Positions 56,993 through 64,000 of a stretch of 64,000 nucleotides of DNA are shown here, piece after piece. The notes beneath the pieces were generated by a model. That model was not told the origin of the DNA, ran no database searches, and was given only the letters and a program-made list of their open reading frames with translations. The stretch lies in contig NZ_RXZH01000002.1 in assembly GCF_003970385.1 (NCBI RefSeq), forward strand, positions 310,001-374,000, in the 5' to 3' direction. The DNA is from Vibrio aquaticus (lineage in GTDB: Bacteria > Pseudomonadota > Gammaproteobacteria > Enterobacterales > Vibrionaceae). A program made the position numbers and the translations under genes. Position 1 is the stretch's first letter; the number at the start of each line of letters is the position of its first letter.

Positions 56993-57114
56993 TCACCGCT
57001 AACTGAGATCTAGTCCCGTAAGTTTACCCTATATCCCACGTTCTAGTAGTAACGTCAGTATCAAGTCTGTTGGTTAGAATTGTAAATAAAAGATTACAAA
57101 GCAGGTACTGTCTC

Positions 57115-57143
57115 TTGACATTCTTTATGGGTTGGCGTATCGT
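57115..57143 (+). promoter_or_regulatory. Promoter of the sctI operon
   Basis: TTGACA (57115-57120) and TATCGT (57138-57143) with 17 bp between, 39 bases before the sctI start. The -35 is a perfect consensus. It indicates that block two is transcribed separately from block one. Confidence 0.6.
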
Positions 57144-57181
57144 AAACTCATGCAATATAGAAAATTGATGAGGTAGCTATC

Positions 57182-57430
57182 GTGTCTGTATTTGGAACTG
57201 AAAATGTACAACTCTCAGTCATGGAAACCACAGTAAATAATGTTGGTAGCGGGTTTGAAGATATAATGGCGGCAGTTAAGCAAGCGCAAGCGGCTAAAGG
57301 TGAGTTTAGTATGGCTGATACATTAGCTATTCAACAATCAGTTTTTCACTACACGATCTATCAGGAAACGGTCTCTAAAATCGCATCTAAATCAGCGAAC
57401 GCAATAAATGATGTAATGAAGGCTCAATAA
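57182..57430 (+). CDS. sctI: Type III inner rod protein (SctI)
   Basis: 82 residues, GTG start with GAGG 9 bases upstream. The C-terminal helix HYTIYQETVSKIASKSANAI has the pattern of inner rod proteins (SctI), and the gene lies directly before sctJ as in most systems. It would form the rod/adaptor linking the export gate to the needle. Confusion with the needle gene at 46,470 is possible, since both are small helical polymers. Confidence 0.68.
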   Translation: MSVFGTENVQLSVMETTVNNVGSGFEDIMAAVKQAQAAKGEFSMADTLAIQQSVFHYTIYQETVSKIASKSANAINDVMKAQ

Positions 57431-57431
57431 A

Positions 57432-57962
57432 ATGAAATATATATGGATATTTGTCCTCCTGATTATTTCTGGCTGCGACAACATTGACCGACAGAGAGTT
57501 GGAAGTTTTTCAACAGGTGATGTTGCAAATAAAGCTATAGTTCTGCTCGAAAATAAAGGGATTGAGTCTAAGATCGTTTTTGAAAAAGAAATGTATCATA
57601 TTGAAGTTAACACCGAGCATGAAATGAATGCGAGAAGGCTACTTTCTGAATTTAATTTTTATTACAAGAGCTTAGATCTCAATGATTTGCTCGAGTCAAA
57701 ATTTTCCAGTCTAAGCAAATTAGAAACAATAAAAAGTAATCTTTTGAGCAGTAGAGAGTTGTCTAATAAACTAAACGTAATACCTGGAATATTAAAAGTC
57801 GAAGTTGTCACTAGTGGTGATGAAGAGAAGCAATACTCAGTTATTATCCTTTCCTTAGAACCTATAACAGAGAGTAGAAAAAGAGAAATCAAACAATTCT
57901 TGACCGGTGTAATTAAACCGAGTGATAAATTGACAGTGAGTTATTTAGTCAATGAGGTATAG
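57432..57962 (+). CDS. sctJ: Inner-membrane ring lipoprotein (SctJ), short form
   Basis: 176 residues with lipobox LIISGC (Cys15). It follows the SctJ pattern: NKAIVLLENKGIESKIV in the first ring-building domain and SSRELSNKLNVIPGILKVEV leading into the second. Typical SctJ (about 240 residues) carries a C-terminal membrane helix; here the protein stops after SYLVNEV with none. So the ring would be held only by the lipid. It overlaps the next gene by 11 bases. Confidence 0.8.
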   Translation: MKYIWIFVLLIISGCDNIDRQRVGSFSTGDVANKAIVLLENKGIESKIVFEKEMYHIEVNTEHEMNARRLLSEFNFYYKSLDLNDLLESKFSSLSKLETIKSNLLSSRELSNKLNVIPGILKVEVVTSGDEEKQYSVIILSLEPITESRKREIKQFLTGVIKPSDKLTVSYLVNEV

Positions 57963-58446
57963 AAGTTGGGATGAAAATAAAAAATATCAGTTATTTTTGC
58001 ATCAATCACTAACAAAGAAAAAACTATCTCAAGAAGAGTATACATCCTTAACAAAATTAAATGAAGATGAAGTGTTGTTTATATTTTCACTTAATAAACG
58101 GGAAATGTTGCTCATGCTCAGAAAGATCGGGTTTATTTTTTTAGTTAGTGAAGCCTTGCTTTCAGAGAAAAGATCTAATTACATTAGGCAATCTAGAAAC
58201 ATACTAAACAATAAAGAGATTCTTTGGAGCAAAACTGTAATAATTTCAAATGTCAGCGATGATATGGTGAATAATATAGACGTTGTAGAGCTTGGAATTG
58301 AAGTTTTATCAATATATAGCGAAAAAATAGCAGTCGCCATATCATGTAGGTTAGGCTATACAACGCCCAGTAGATCACTATCTGTAGATAATAAACCTAG
58401 GTTAACTTACCTTATAATGATGATAAAAAAGGGATTAAAAAAATGA
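57952..58446 (+). CDS. SctK candidate (cytoplasmic sorting-platform protein)
   Basis: 164 residues, basic, no signal or membrane helix. The family is not obvious by eye. Its place directly after sctJ, with an 11-base overlap, and its size fit SctK (OrgA/MxiK/YscK), which is highly variable in sequence and connects the inner ring to the C-ring. Overlaps the following chaperone gene by 4 bases (ATGA). The assignment is positional. Confidence 0.5.
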   Translation: MRYRSWDENKKYQLFLHQSLTKKKLSQEEYTSLTKLNEDEVLFIFSLNKREMLLMLRKIGFIFLVSEALLSEKRSNYIRQSRNILNNKEILWSKTVIISNVSDDMVNNIDVVELGIEVLSIYSEKIAVAISCRLGYTTPSRSLSVDNKPRLTYLIMMIKKGLKK

Positions 58447-58961
58447 AGCCAAGCTCTCGTATTTCAGAGAAAGACCTGAACAAAATGGTTGAGGAGTTCA
58501 AAGAAGAACTTGATATATCTGTTTTCGAAAACAATATTCATCAAATAAGAAAAAAGAAAAATATTGGAATTCATCAACTTAAATTAATGTATAAGACTGG
58601 TGAAGAACTCTATAATAGTTATCAACTTAAAGAAGCTGAGACTCTTTTTCAAGCATATACGGTTCTTAACCCATACGATCATCGAGGGCCAGGTTGTCTA
58701 GCGTCTATATACTTAGAGCAGGGGCGTTATAAGCAAGCACTAGATACGTTAAAAATTCTAAGGTCATTCCCAACGTGCCACCTAGATGAAGTATTTATAA
58801 ATATTTCGCTTTGTCACTATAAGTTGGAACAGCACGATGATGCTGTATCAGTTTTAATGGTAGTGAAAAAAGACACATTGAATACATTTTACCAAACTAG
58901 GTACGATTATTTAAAATCGCAACTGAACCCTTATTTATCTGGGGCCTGTTTTTTGGCTTGA
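58443..58961 (+). CDS. Class II translocator chaperone (SycD/IpgC/LcrH type)
   Basis: 172 residues with three TPR-like repeats: LMYKTGEELYNSYQLKEAET, HRGPGCLASIYLEQGRYKQA and INISLCHYKLEQHDDAVS. Asn/Pro-type turns (VLNPYDHRGPGCL) match SycD chaperones, which keep the two hydrophobic translocators soluble before export. It lies immediately before the two translocator genes, its expected clients. Confidence 0.85.
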   Translation: MKPSSRISEKDLNKMVEEFKEELDISVFENNIHQIRKKKNIGIHQLKLMYKTGEELYNSYQLKEAETLFQAYTVLNPYDHRGPGCLASIYLEQGRYKQALDTLKILRSFPTCHLDEVFINISLCHYKLEQHDDAVSVLMVVKKDTLNTFYQTRYDYLKSQLNPYLSGACFLA

Positions 58962-59012
58962 CCATAGATAGCAAGGCTAGAATATTATTTTAGTAAATGA
59001 TAAAGGAACATT

Positions 59013-60263
59013 ATGCAAATTTATTCTGCTCCAACAATAACGCCTTTTGATATTGGCGATGATACAAGTGCTAATAAATTGGCTGACACCGACGTCAGTA
59101 GCTTCGTTCAATCGCCAACTCAGCCGCTCCCTGGAAGCAGTGTTGAATTGACAGAGCTTTGGCGAATCGTAAAAGCTCAGATGCAACTTGTCGTTCAATC
59201 AATGTCTGGTACTTCAGCAGATAACAATGAAACAAAGAAAACAATGATTGAAGTTCAGAGAGATAATAAAATCCAAGAACTTGATAAACGAATGGAGGAT
59301 ATGAAATCCCAAGAAAGGTCAAATAAAATATCGAATATATTTCAAAAAATCGGAACAGCGATTGGCTTTTTATTAGCAGGGCTATTAGCACTCGTCCCAG
59401 GTTGTCAAACTGTTGCTGCTGTTATGATTGTCGGTTTAGTTGCCTCACTCGTCATCCCTAAAGCTGCGGATGCAATAATGAAGGCATGTAATGTCCCTGA
59501 AGATACGAGGGCATGGGTGACTATGGGGCTAACCATCGCTATTGGTGTTATTAATGCGATTGCAAGTTTTGATCCAAAAGGGTTGGTTACAGCTGCAGGC
59601 AAAGCAGTAGCCACGAAGGTAGGTGCCTTCACATCCTTTGTTGCTAGTGCAGCCTCAACTGCAACGACCAGTGTATCAGCATCAGCTACAGCAGCAACAG
59701 CAGCAGCAGTAGCTGCCAAGGTTGCTAAAGCGGCATCACAGGTAGTAGACACCATAATGGACTTTTTGAATAACGTTCTGAAGCTATTAAAATCGATCAA
59801 ATCTATCACGACAATTAGTGATAAATTGTCGAAGGCGACCCAAAATATAATGGACGTCATGCAGCCGATAATGAATAAAATTAATTCAATTGGTCGCTTT
59901 TTAGGCAAGGTTGCTGATGGGGCTGTTGACTTCACTAAGTCGGCATTTGATGAGTTTGTTAAAATCATTGACGAACTTTTAAGTGGCAGTGAGAAAATTA
60001 TATCACGTTTAGAGTCCTTCGCTACCGCCGCAGACCTAGGAACACTAACTGTGCAGACTGGATTTTCTTTGAAATCATCTGCCATTCAAAAAGACCTAAC
60101 CATATCAAAGGCAAAACAGGAAGCTTTTGAGGTTCGAATCGGCGAAATTATTAAATCATTGGATGAAGCAATGAAAGCTGCTTCTCGAGCATTTGAGTCA
60201 CTAGCTAATATCAACTCGAGCTTCAGTGAATTTCAAAAAAGAAACTTACAAATCCATTTGTAA
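59013..60263 (+). CDS. sctE: Type III translocator, large hydrophobic (SctE, VopB2-like)
   Basis: 416 residues. A coiled-coil lies near 70-110, then two hydrophobic stretches (about 113-150, FLLAGLLALVPGCQTVAAVM, and 172-190, MGLTIAIGVINAIASF). An Ala-rich region follows (215-240), then long amphipathic helices to the end. This two-helix plan is typical of YopB/IpaB-like translocators that form the host-membrane pore. Preceded by its chaperone; AAAGGA ribosome site. Paired with sctB 16 bases on. Confidence 0.85.
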   Translation: MQIYSAPTITPFDIGDDTSANKLADTDVSSFVQSPTQPLPGSSVELTELWRIVKAQMQLVVQSMSGTSADNNETKKTMIEVQRDNKIQELDKRMEDMKSQERSNKISNIFQKIGTAIGFLLAGLLALVPGCQTVAAVMIVGLVASLVIPKAADAIMKACNVPEDTRAWVTMGLTIAIGVINAIASFDPKGLVTAAGKAVATKVGAFTSFVASAASTATTSVSASATAATAAAVAAKVAKAASQVVDTIMDFLNNVLKLLKSIKSITTISDKLSKATQNIMDVMQPIMNKINSIGRFLGKVADGAVDFTKSAFDEFVKIIDELLSGSEKIISRLESFATAADLGTLTVQTGFSLKSSAIQKDLTISKAKQEAFEVRIGEIIKSLDEAMKAASRAFESLANINSSFSEFQKRNLQIHL

Positions 60264-60279
60264 ATAAAGGAATATTAAT

Positions 60280-61071
60280 ATGATCACATTTCCAGCACCA
60301 AGTAACGTAATGGCTACTAATACAGCTGAGCCAACGATGTTGCCATCAGACCAGAAGATGGGGGCTCAGGAACAAAAGTTTTTAGCTTTAGGTGAGCAGT
60401 TACGGACTTATGAAAGCGGCGACCTAACGGTCTCTGATAATATGCAATCCGTCATTCTTTCAGGCTCAGACGGAAAAAAGACAATGTCCATGAGTGATCT
60501 ACTTGCACTGTTTTCTCAAATTATTGCATCGTCCTCAGAATTGCGAAACCAAATGATGCACGATCGAATTGAAGCTGGAGTAGCGACACACGAGTTTGCA
60601 GAAGCCATTGCTGGCGACAAGGCGAAGGATGCAATGGTGAAATTCGGTATTGGATTAGCTAGTGGTGTTGCTGCAATGGGAGGATCAATTTGTTGTGCAG
60701 CAAAGGTGTCATCTGGTAAAGCTGCGCGAGATGAACATGTAAAGACCCCTGATGGGAAGCCTGGCAAGTTAGCCGATTTATCCACCAGTGATCAGAACAC
60801 ATTGCAGGCTGATCTAACCAGAGCAAACTCAGCTAAGTACTCTGCAATATCAGATTTAGCCGCGAGAGGTGATAAACTGATTGGTAATGCAAGTGAGATG
60901 ATGCATGCGAGCGAAGTTCGTAAGCAAGACGAAGCCCAAGCAACGAAAGACTTAAAGATGCAACTGGATGAGCAATTAAACCAATTCATTTCTAATCTGG
61001 TCTCCGAAAGTAAAGCACTAAATGAGATGTTGGATGTAATCGTACGAGCTAATGCAGTAACCAACCGATAA
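60280..61071 (+). CDS. sctB: Type III translocator, small (SctB, VopD2-like)
   Basis: 263 residues. One hydrophobic stretch near 120-145 (FGIGLASGVAAMGGSICCAA) is flanked by long helical, Gln/Ala/Met-rich regions; this one-helix plan is typical of YopD/IpaC-like partners. It would form the translocon with SctE. It follows sctE with an AAAGGAAT site. A hairpin lies right after its stop and may limit read-through. Confidence 0.8.
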   Translation: MITFPAPSNVMATNTAEPTMLPSDQKMGAQEQKFLALGEQLRTYESGDLTVSDNMQSVILSGSDGKKTMSMSDLLALFSQIIASSSELRNQMMHDRIEAGVATHEFAEAIAGDKAKDAMVKFGIGLASGVAAMGGSICCAAKVSSGKAARDEHVKTPDGKPGKLADLSTSDQNTLQADLTRANSAKYSAISDLAARGDKLIGNASEMMHASEVRKQDEAQATKDLKMQLDEQLNQFISNLVSESKALNEMLDVIVRANAVTNR

Positions 61072-61082
61072 TTAGTGGAGGG

Positions 61083-61104
61083 GATGAGCGTATAAACGCT
61101 CATC
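61083..61104 (+). promoter_or_regulatory. Intercistronic hairpin
   Basis: GATGAGCGT-ATAA-ACGCTCATC, a perfect 9-bp stem with a 4-base loop, with no T run. GGAGGGG lies just 5' of it. It may stabilise the upstream translocator message or dampen translation of the next gene. Confidence 0.6.
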
Positions 61105-61113
61105 TCAATTATT

Positions 61114-61611
61114 ATGCAGTCAGTTTCATTTTCAGTGCGAACAGAGCGGACAGTATCCGTCAATGAAGTTACTAAGCCAAAGTCATCTGATGACTCTAAT
61201 ACTCCTAAGCGTGTAAAAGATGTAAAAAGGTCTAATAAGCGCCAAGAACAAAAAAAGCGCATCATTAGCGTGGATCGCGATCAGACTACACGCCAGCAAC
61301 ACCGTGCTATTCGTCAGTTTTTAAGTCTGCAAAGGCATGCAATTCAAGACTGGAAAGGAACAGCAGATCAACTTCCTGAAATGAAGGATTTATCAATTTC
61401 ACAAAAGTGGGTATTGGAAACAGTTCGTATAAATACATCATTATTCCCTAAGTTTATGAAAGATGAAATTGATATGACGTTAAATAAATATCCAGACACG
61501 GTAAATCAAAATTACTCAGACAGTAATATTTTATCTGAGTTATTGACAAGAGATAATAACATTGCTGAAATTTTGTCAATATATAAAATAGTTCGAACTC
61601 ACTCATTTTAG
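61114..61611 (+). CDS. Unknown protein, possible gatekeeper N-part (VgpA position)
   Basis: 165 residues. The first 60 are Ser/Lys/Arg rich and look disordered, then a helical domain follows (QHRAIRQFLSLQRHAIQDWK). No family recognised with certainty. In Vibrio T3SS2 the two genes after the translocators encode, as I recall, the gatekeeper pair VgpA/VgpB, which holds back effectors until host contact; the position fits. No ribosome site other than the one next to the upstream hairpin. Confidence 0.5.
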   Translation: MQSVSFSVRTERTVSVNEVTKPKSSDDSNTPKRVKDVKRSNKRQEQKKRIISVDRDQTTRQQHRAIRQFLSLQRHAIQDWKGTADQLPEMKDLSISQKWVLETVRINTSLFPKFMKDEIDMTLNKYPDTVNQNYSDSNILSELLTRDNNIAEILSIYKIVRTHSF

Positions 61612-61634
61612 AATATTCGTTTGGTTGGCATTTA

Positions 61635-62036
61635 ATGGGAAGAATATCACACTTTAATCTTAATAAAAATAAACTAGATCCTTATGCATTAATTGTCTCT
61701 AAGTTAAGTAGACTAAGTTGGAATGGTTCAATAGATGTAGAGCAAAAAGTCGACAAAAGAAGACTGATTGAATGGTTTGCCTTATTACGAGATTATTCAG
61801 ATGAGAGTGCAGAAAAAATATTATGTCGCGGGTTATTAGACAATGAATTTCATAATATTACTTTCACTCTTCAGTTGGCTCAAAATAAAGACTTTTACAA
61901 CATGCCATCAAATGAATTTTACGAATTAATTTTTAATTTTGTAGACGCGACACCTGAATGCATCAAAGATTGTTTAACTGGACACGATTACTCAATGAGT
62001 AGAGAAGTTTTAGCCCTCCTTTCGAAGAAAAGGTAG
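61635..62036 (+). CDS. Unknown protein, possible gatekeeper C-part (TyeA/VgpB-like)
   Basis: 133 residues, all-helical prediction. RRLIEWFALLRDYSDESAEKI, and then FTLQLAQNKDFYNMPSNEF, have the look of the short TyeA-like helical domain that completes gatekeepers of the YopN/MxiC family. That is a resemblance, not a proof. Weak ribosome site. It is separated from the previous gene by 23 bases and from the next by 2. Confidence 0.48.
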   Translation: MGRISHFNLNKNKLDPYALIVSKLSRLSWNGSIDVEQKVDKRRLIEWFALLRDYSDESAEKILCRGLLDNEFHNITFTLQLAQNKDFYNMPSNEFYELIFNFVDATPECIKDCLTGHDYSMSREVLALLSKKR

Positions 62037-62038
62037 TA

Positions 62039-62641
62039 ATGAAGAATATAGTTAATTTTGAACCTCGCCTTAATATAGGAAGAGAAGTTTTCAGTAATAT
62101 CAACGTTATGGCTGGCCGGTCATTAGATAATGGTATATTAAAAATTGATTTTGGCAGAATAAGGTATACTAGTGATATATTAAATAAAAGTACTACTGAA
62201 GAACTTTTTGAGTTTCAGATTATACGTGATGGAATAAATATATCGGTATATGTTGATGGTTCTATTGTATGGAACATGTTCAGTATCGATGCTAAGTTGT
62301 TTGATGTAGACTATATAAGCTACTTAACTCAAAGGTACTTTGGATGGTACGGTATTAAACTGATTAGAAAGGTCGAACACCATGATTTTAATCTTTTATC
62401 ACTCGTATTAGCGACTCTTATTTCTGCCGATGACATCCAGATCCCATGTTACGTTAATGTAAATGAAGTGGAAATAGATACACATCTTCTCACTTTAAGA
62501 AGACAACCTAATTTACCGCCAAATCTTATGCTTTATGCAAACATTACCCAATTTCAAACTACACTTAACGTGGATGAAGTTAGGGATTTAGATTCAGGTG
62601 ACGTTGTTTTTGTTAAAAGGAAAGCGAACGATGGGCGATGA
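62039..62641 (+). CDS. Possible C-ring protein SctQ, single-domain form
   Basis: 200 residues. The last 40 (ITQFQTTLNVDEVRDLDSGDVVFVK) match the opening of a SpoA domain (strand, then ELR-L-xGD-V), but the protein ends soon after, in the middle of that fold. The first 150 residues look like the variable N domain of SctQ. Full SctQ has two SpoA domains, so this is a truncated or split form. The next gene overlaps by 11 bases. Confidence 0.5.
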   Translation: MKNIVNFEPRLNIGREVFSNINVMAGRSLDNGILKIDFGRIRYTSDILNKSTTEELFEFQIIRDGINISVYVDGSIVWNMFSIDAKLFDVDYISYLTQRYFGWYGIKLIRKVEHHDFNLLSLVLATLISADDIQIPCYVNVNEVEIDTHLLTLRRQPNLPPNLMLYANITQFQTTLNVDEVRDLDSGDVVFVKRKANDGR

Positions 62642-62924
62642 TTATGTAATTTCTTTTTTGGCTTTGTTGGAGCGAAACGAACGATATGTGTTCAAAGAGT
62701 GCTTAGAACACATATTATGTCCTTTTTTCCCATTTATCACACTTGTACATACTAGTAATACCGGCCAAGTGATAGATACCTTGACGAAGATTCAAGGACG
62801 TCTTAATGGGTATTTTATTCGTGTTGATGGGTTCCTTATTATCGCAGTAAATCCTGAATTATATGATTCTGAAGAAATAATGAGGCAATTATATAATGTT
62901 AATACATTGGTAAGATTAAAATGA
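62631..62924 (+). CDS. Small unknown secretion-associated protein
   Basis: 97 residues from the ATG at 62631, inside the end of the previous gene. Compact alpha-beta composition with ILCPFFPFITLVHTS and NGYFIRVDGFLIIAVN. No SpoA pattern is clear to me. It also overlaps the last gene by 4 bases (ATGA). It could be a specific chaperone of the large protein that follows, given its position and size. Confidence 0.55.
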   Translation: MGDDYVISFLALLERNERYVFKECLEHILCPFFPFITLVHTSNTGQVIDTLTKIQGRLNGYFIRVDGFLIIAVNPELYDSEEIMRQLYNVNTLVRLK

Positions 62925-64000
62925 TAGAACAGGCCCTAACCGTCGCAAAAACCGCCTCAACCGAAAAGTTAGGTGATAGCCCGAATATATCTGATATAAA
63001 TAAACCTAATAGTATTACGAGTACGCTTCCTTTAGTATCACCAACACAATCATCTCCTCCACTTGGGCAAGAACAAATTAGCCCAAATTCAGCCGAATTT
63101 CGCGAGCCTCTGCTTGATGAGTCGACATTCGCCCCGCTTATGCTTGAAAAAGAAAGTAAGTCACCAAAAGCTAGCTCAAAAAAAGTAAAAAAAGTCGAGA
63201 AAAAATCGAAAACAAGTAGCGCTAAAGATAAAAAGATTAAAACTAAGGCTACAAAAGAGACAGATCGTTCAAAAAAAGAAGAAACAAAAAGGCCAGGGGA
63301 AGTACATCTTTCTAATAAAGTTTCTAACAGCTCGAAAATAAAAACGCAATTGGCCGTTAATGGCGCTGGCTTAGCCTTAGGTGCTGCGCTTGCTATTCCT
63401 ACAATGGGTATATCTTTATTACCTACTGCGTTTTTCTTAGTCTTCTTTAATGTAGGCGCTCTTACCATGTACGGTGGTCATGTATATTTTTCCGGTGGCG
63501 ATGACGATAAGCCTGAAGAACCTGATACTAAGCCTAATGAAGAACCGAAAACCAAACCTGTGGTGATTGAAGATCTAACAGATGAAACAGATGATACAGG
63601 GGTTAAAGATAAGGGTAAAGGTGACGGAAAAAACTTTATTTTTACTTACAGTCCAACGCAAAATAATTATATAACAAATAACAACATAGATAACAGCCGT
63701 AATGTAACAAATAACAATGTAGACAATAGCAATAATGTAACAAATAACAATGTAGACAATAGCAATAATGTAACAAATAACAATGTAGACAATAGCAATA
63801 ATGTAACAAATAACAATGTAGATAATAGTACACACACAACTAATATTATTACGAACAACTACTTCCTTCAGCATGCCGGGCTCGATCCAAATACTAAGAT
63901 TTTGTCTAGCAAAGTAGTGAGTGAAGACGATCTAAGAGAGGCAGCAGGTCAACAGCTTAATGGGAAAGTTCCACCACAGGTTAATTTTGTAATTAATAAT
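62921..64000 (+). CDS. Large repeat protein, effector candidate (VopV position), 5' part
   Basis: 360 codons in the window without a stop; the gene continues to the right. Residues 1-75 are Ser/Pro/Thr rich, 80-140 are Lys rich (KKVKKVEKKSKTS), and 146-186 are hydrophobic (GLALGAALAIPTMGISLLPT then FFLVFFNVGALTMYG). An acidic Pro/Asp region comes next, and Asn-rich 11-residue repeats (NNVTNNNVDNS) fill 250-304. In V. parahaemolyticus T3SS2 this position is held, as I recall, by the large actin-binding effector VopV. Similarity of sequence was not established. Confidence 0.6.
   Translation, partial: MIEQALTVAKTASTEKLGDSPNISDINKPNSITSTLPLVSPTQSSPPLGQEQISPNSAEFREPLLDESTFAPLMLEKESKSPKASSKKVKKVEKKSKTSSAKDKKIKTKATKETDRSKKEETKRPGEVHLSNKVSNSSKIKTQLAVNGAGLALGAALAIPTMGISLLPTAFFLVFFNVGALTMYGGHVYFSGGDDDKPEEPDTKPNEEPKTKPVVIEDLTDETDDTGVKDKGKGDGKNFIFTYSPTQNNYITNNNIDNSRNVTNNNVDNSNNVTNNNVDNSNNVTNNNVDNSNNVTNNNVDNSTHTTNIITNNYFLQHAGLDPNTKILSSKVVSEDDLREAAGQQLNGKVPPQVNFVINN
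63668..63832 (+). repeat. Five 33-bp tandem repeats in the terminal gene
   Basis: Units at 63668, 63701, 63734, 63767 and 63800; the three from 63701 are identical or nearly so, and the outer two have diverged. Each encodes 11 residues (NVTNNNVDNSN register) and keeps the frame. Confidence 0.9.

Larger units (their letters stand above)
46250..64000 (+). other. Type III secretion island, T3SS2-like (continues past the window)
   Basis: From here nearly everything is AT-rich, closely packed and on the plus strand, and encodes type III secretion apparatus, chaperones, translocators and cargo-like proteins. The order needle-R-T-small gene-C-N-O-P-S-chaperone, then I-J-K-chaperone-E-B, agrees, as I recall it, with the two blocks of Vibrio parahaemolyticus T3SS2 rather than with T3SS1 (Ysc type). 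The left end is near 46.25 kb; no flanking tRNA or direct repeat was found. Confidence 0.85.

Noticed and set aside
63668..63832. CRISPR-like array
   Set aside because: The repeats are contiguous without unique spacers, keep the reading frame and lie inside a coding sequence; no cas genes.
63575..63874. Minus-strand frames with IVYIVICYIIA-type repeats
   Set aside because: They are the complement of the 33-bp Asn-rich repeats of the real plus-strand gene; hydrophobic repeats arise only from the complement of AAT/AAC codons.

Overview
The window looks like part of the main chromosome of a marine Vibrio (Gammaproteobacteria). Several things point there: a trp operon with separate trpG and trpD, a fused trpCF and an E. 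coli-like TrpR operator plus attenuator; the trxB-cydD-cydC cluster; many small DUF families typical of Vibrionaceae (DUF2760, DUF3392, DUF3429, DUF2797, DUF1289); and a type III secretion locus laid out like the Vibrio T3SS2. No species is assigned.

Bases 1-46,200 are ordinary core genome. In order they hold: the end of an Hsp70/DUF2760 pair; a CHASE-GGDEF diguanylate cyclase; a DEDDh exonuclease, a TerB-like protein and a PhoD-like phosphatase; MipA/OmpV and OmpX-like outer-membrane proteins around the RNA helicase hrpA; an ABC exporter; an ABC1/UbiB-type kinase; a glutathione peroxidase; a DUF3429 protein; a GNAT acetyltransferase; a DAACS symporter; the trp operon on the minus strand (trpL-E-G-D-CF-B-A) with rnm diverging from a shared TrpR-operator region; yciO and rluB; cydDC and trxB; a coupled 2-oxoglutarate dioxygenase/PLP enzyme pair; DUF2797; a second GGDEF protein; sanA and DUF3392; maeA; and an hrpB-like helicase. 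The stretch 43.6-46.2 kb is transitional, with a small unknown gene, an outer-membrane barrel and a decayed lipoprotein gene, and ends at a strong terminator.

From about 46.25 kb to the right edge the sequence becomes AT-rich, the genes overlap tightly, and all but one transposase remnant lie on the plus strand. This is most of a type III secretion island. Block one (46.47-53.4 kb) encodes needle SctF, export-gate SctR and SctT, a small unknown protein, secretin SctC, ATPase SctN, stalk SctO, a repeat-rich SctP-position protein, SctS and a class I chaperone. Next come three cargo-like genes (53.4-56.2 kb): a kinase-fold protein with an IQ-like segment, an acidic protein of unknown role, and an OTU-type cysteine protease (predicted deubiquitinase). 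A dead IS5-family transposase follows. Block two (57.2-64 kb) has its own promoter and encodes inner rod SctI, a short SctJ lipoprotein, an SctK candidate, a TPR chaperone, translocators SctE and SctB, two gatekeeper candidates, a possible C-ring protein, an unknown small protein, and the start of a large repeat-containing protein that runs off the end.

SctD, SctL, SctU and SctV and any VtrA/VtrB-type regulator are not visible and would be expected beyond the right edge. The most novel parts are the OTU and kinase effector candidates, the recently amplified 108-bp repeats in the SctP-position gene, the 33-bp repeats in the terminal gene, and the short SctJ.
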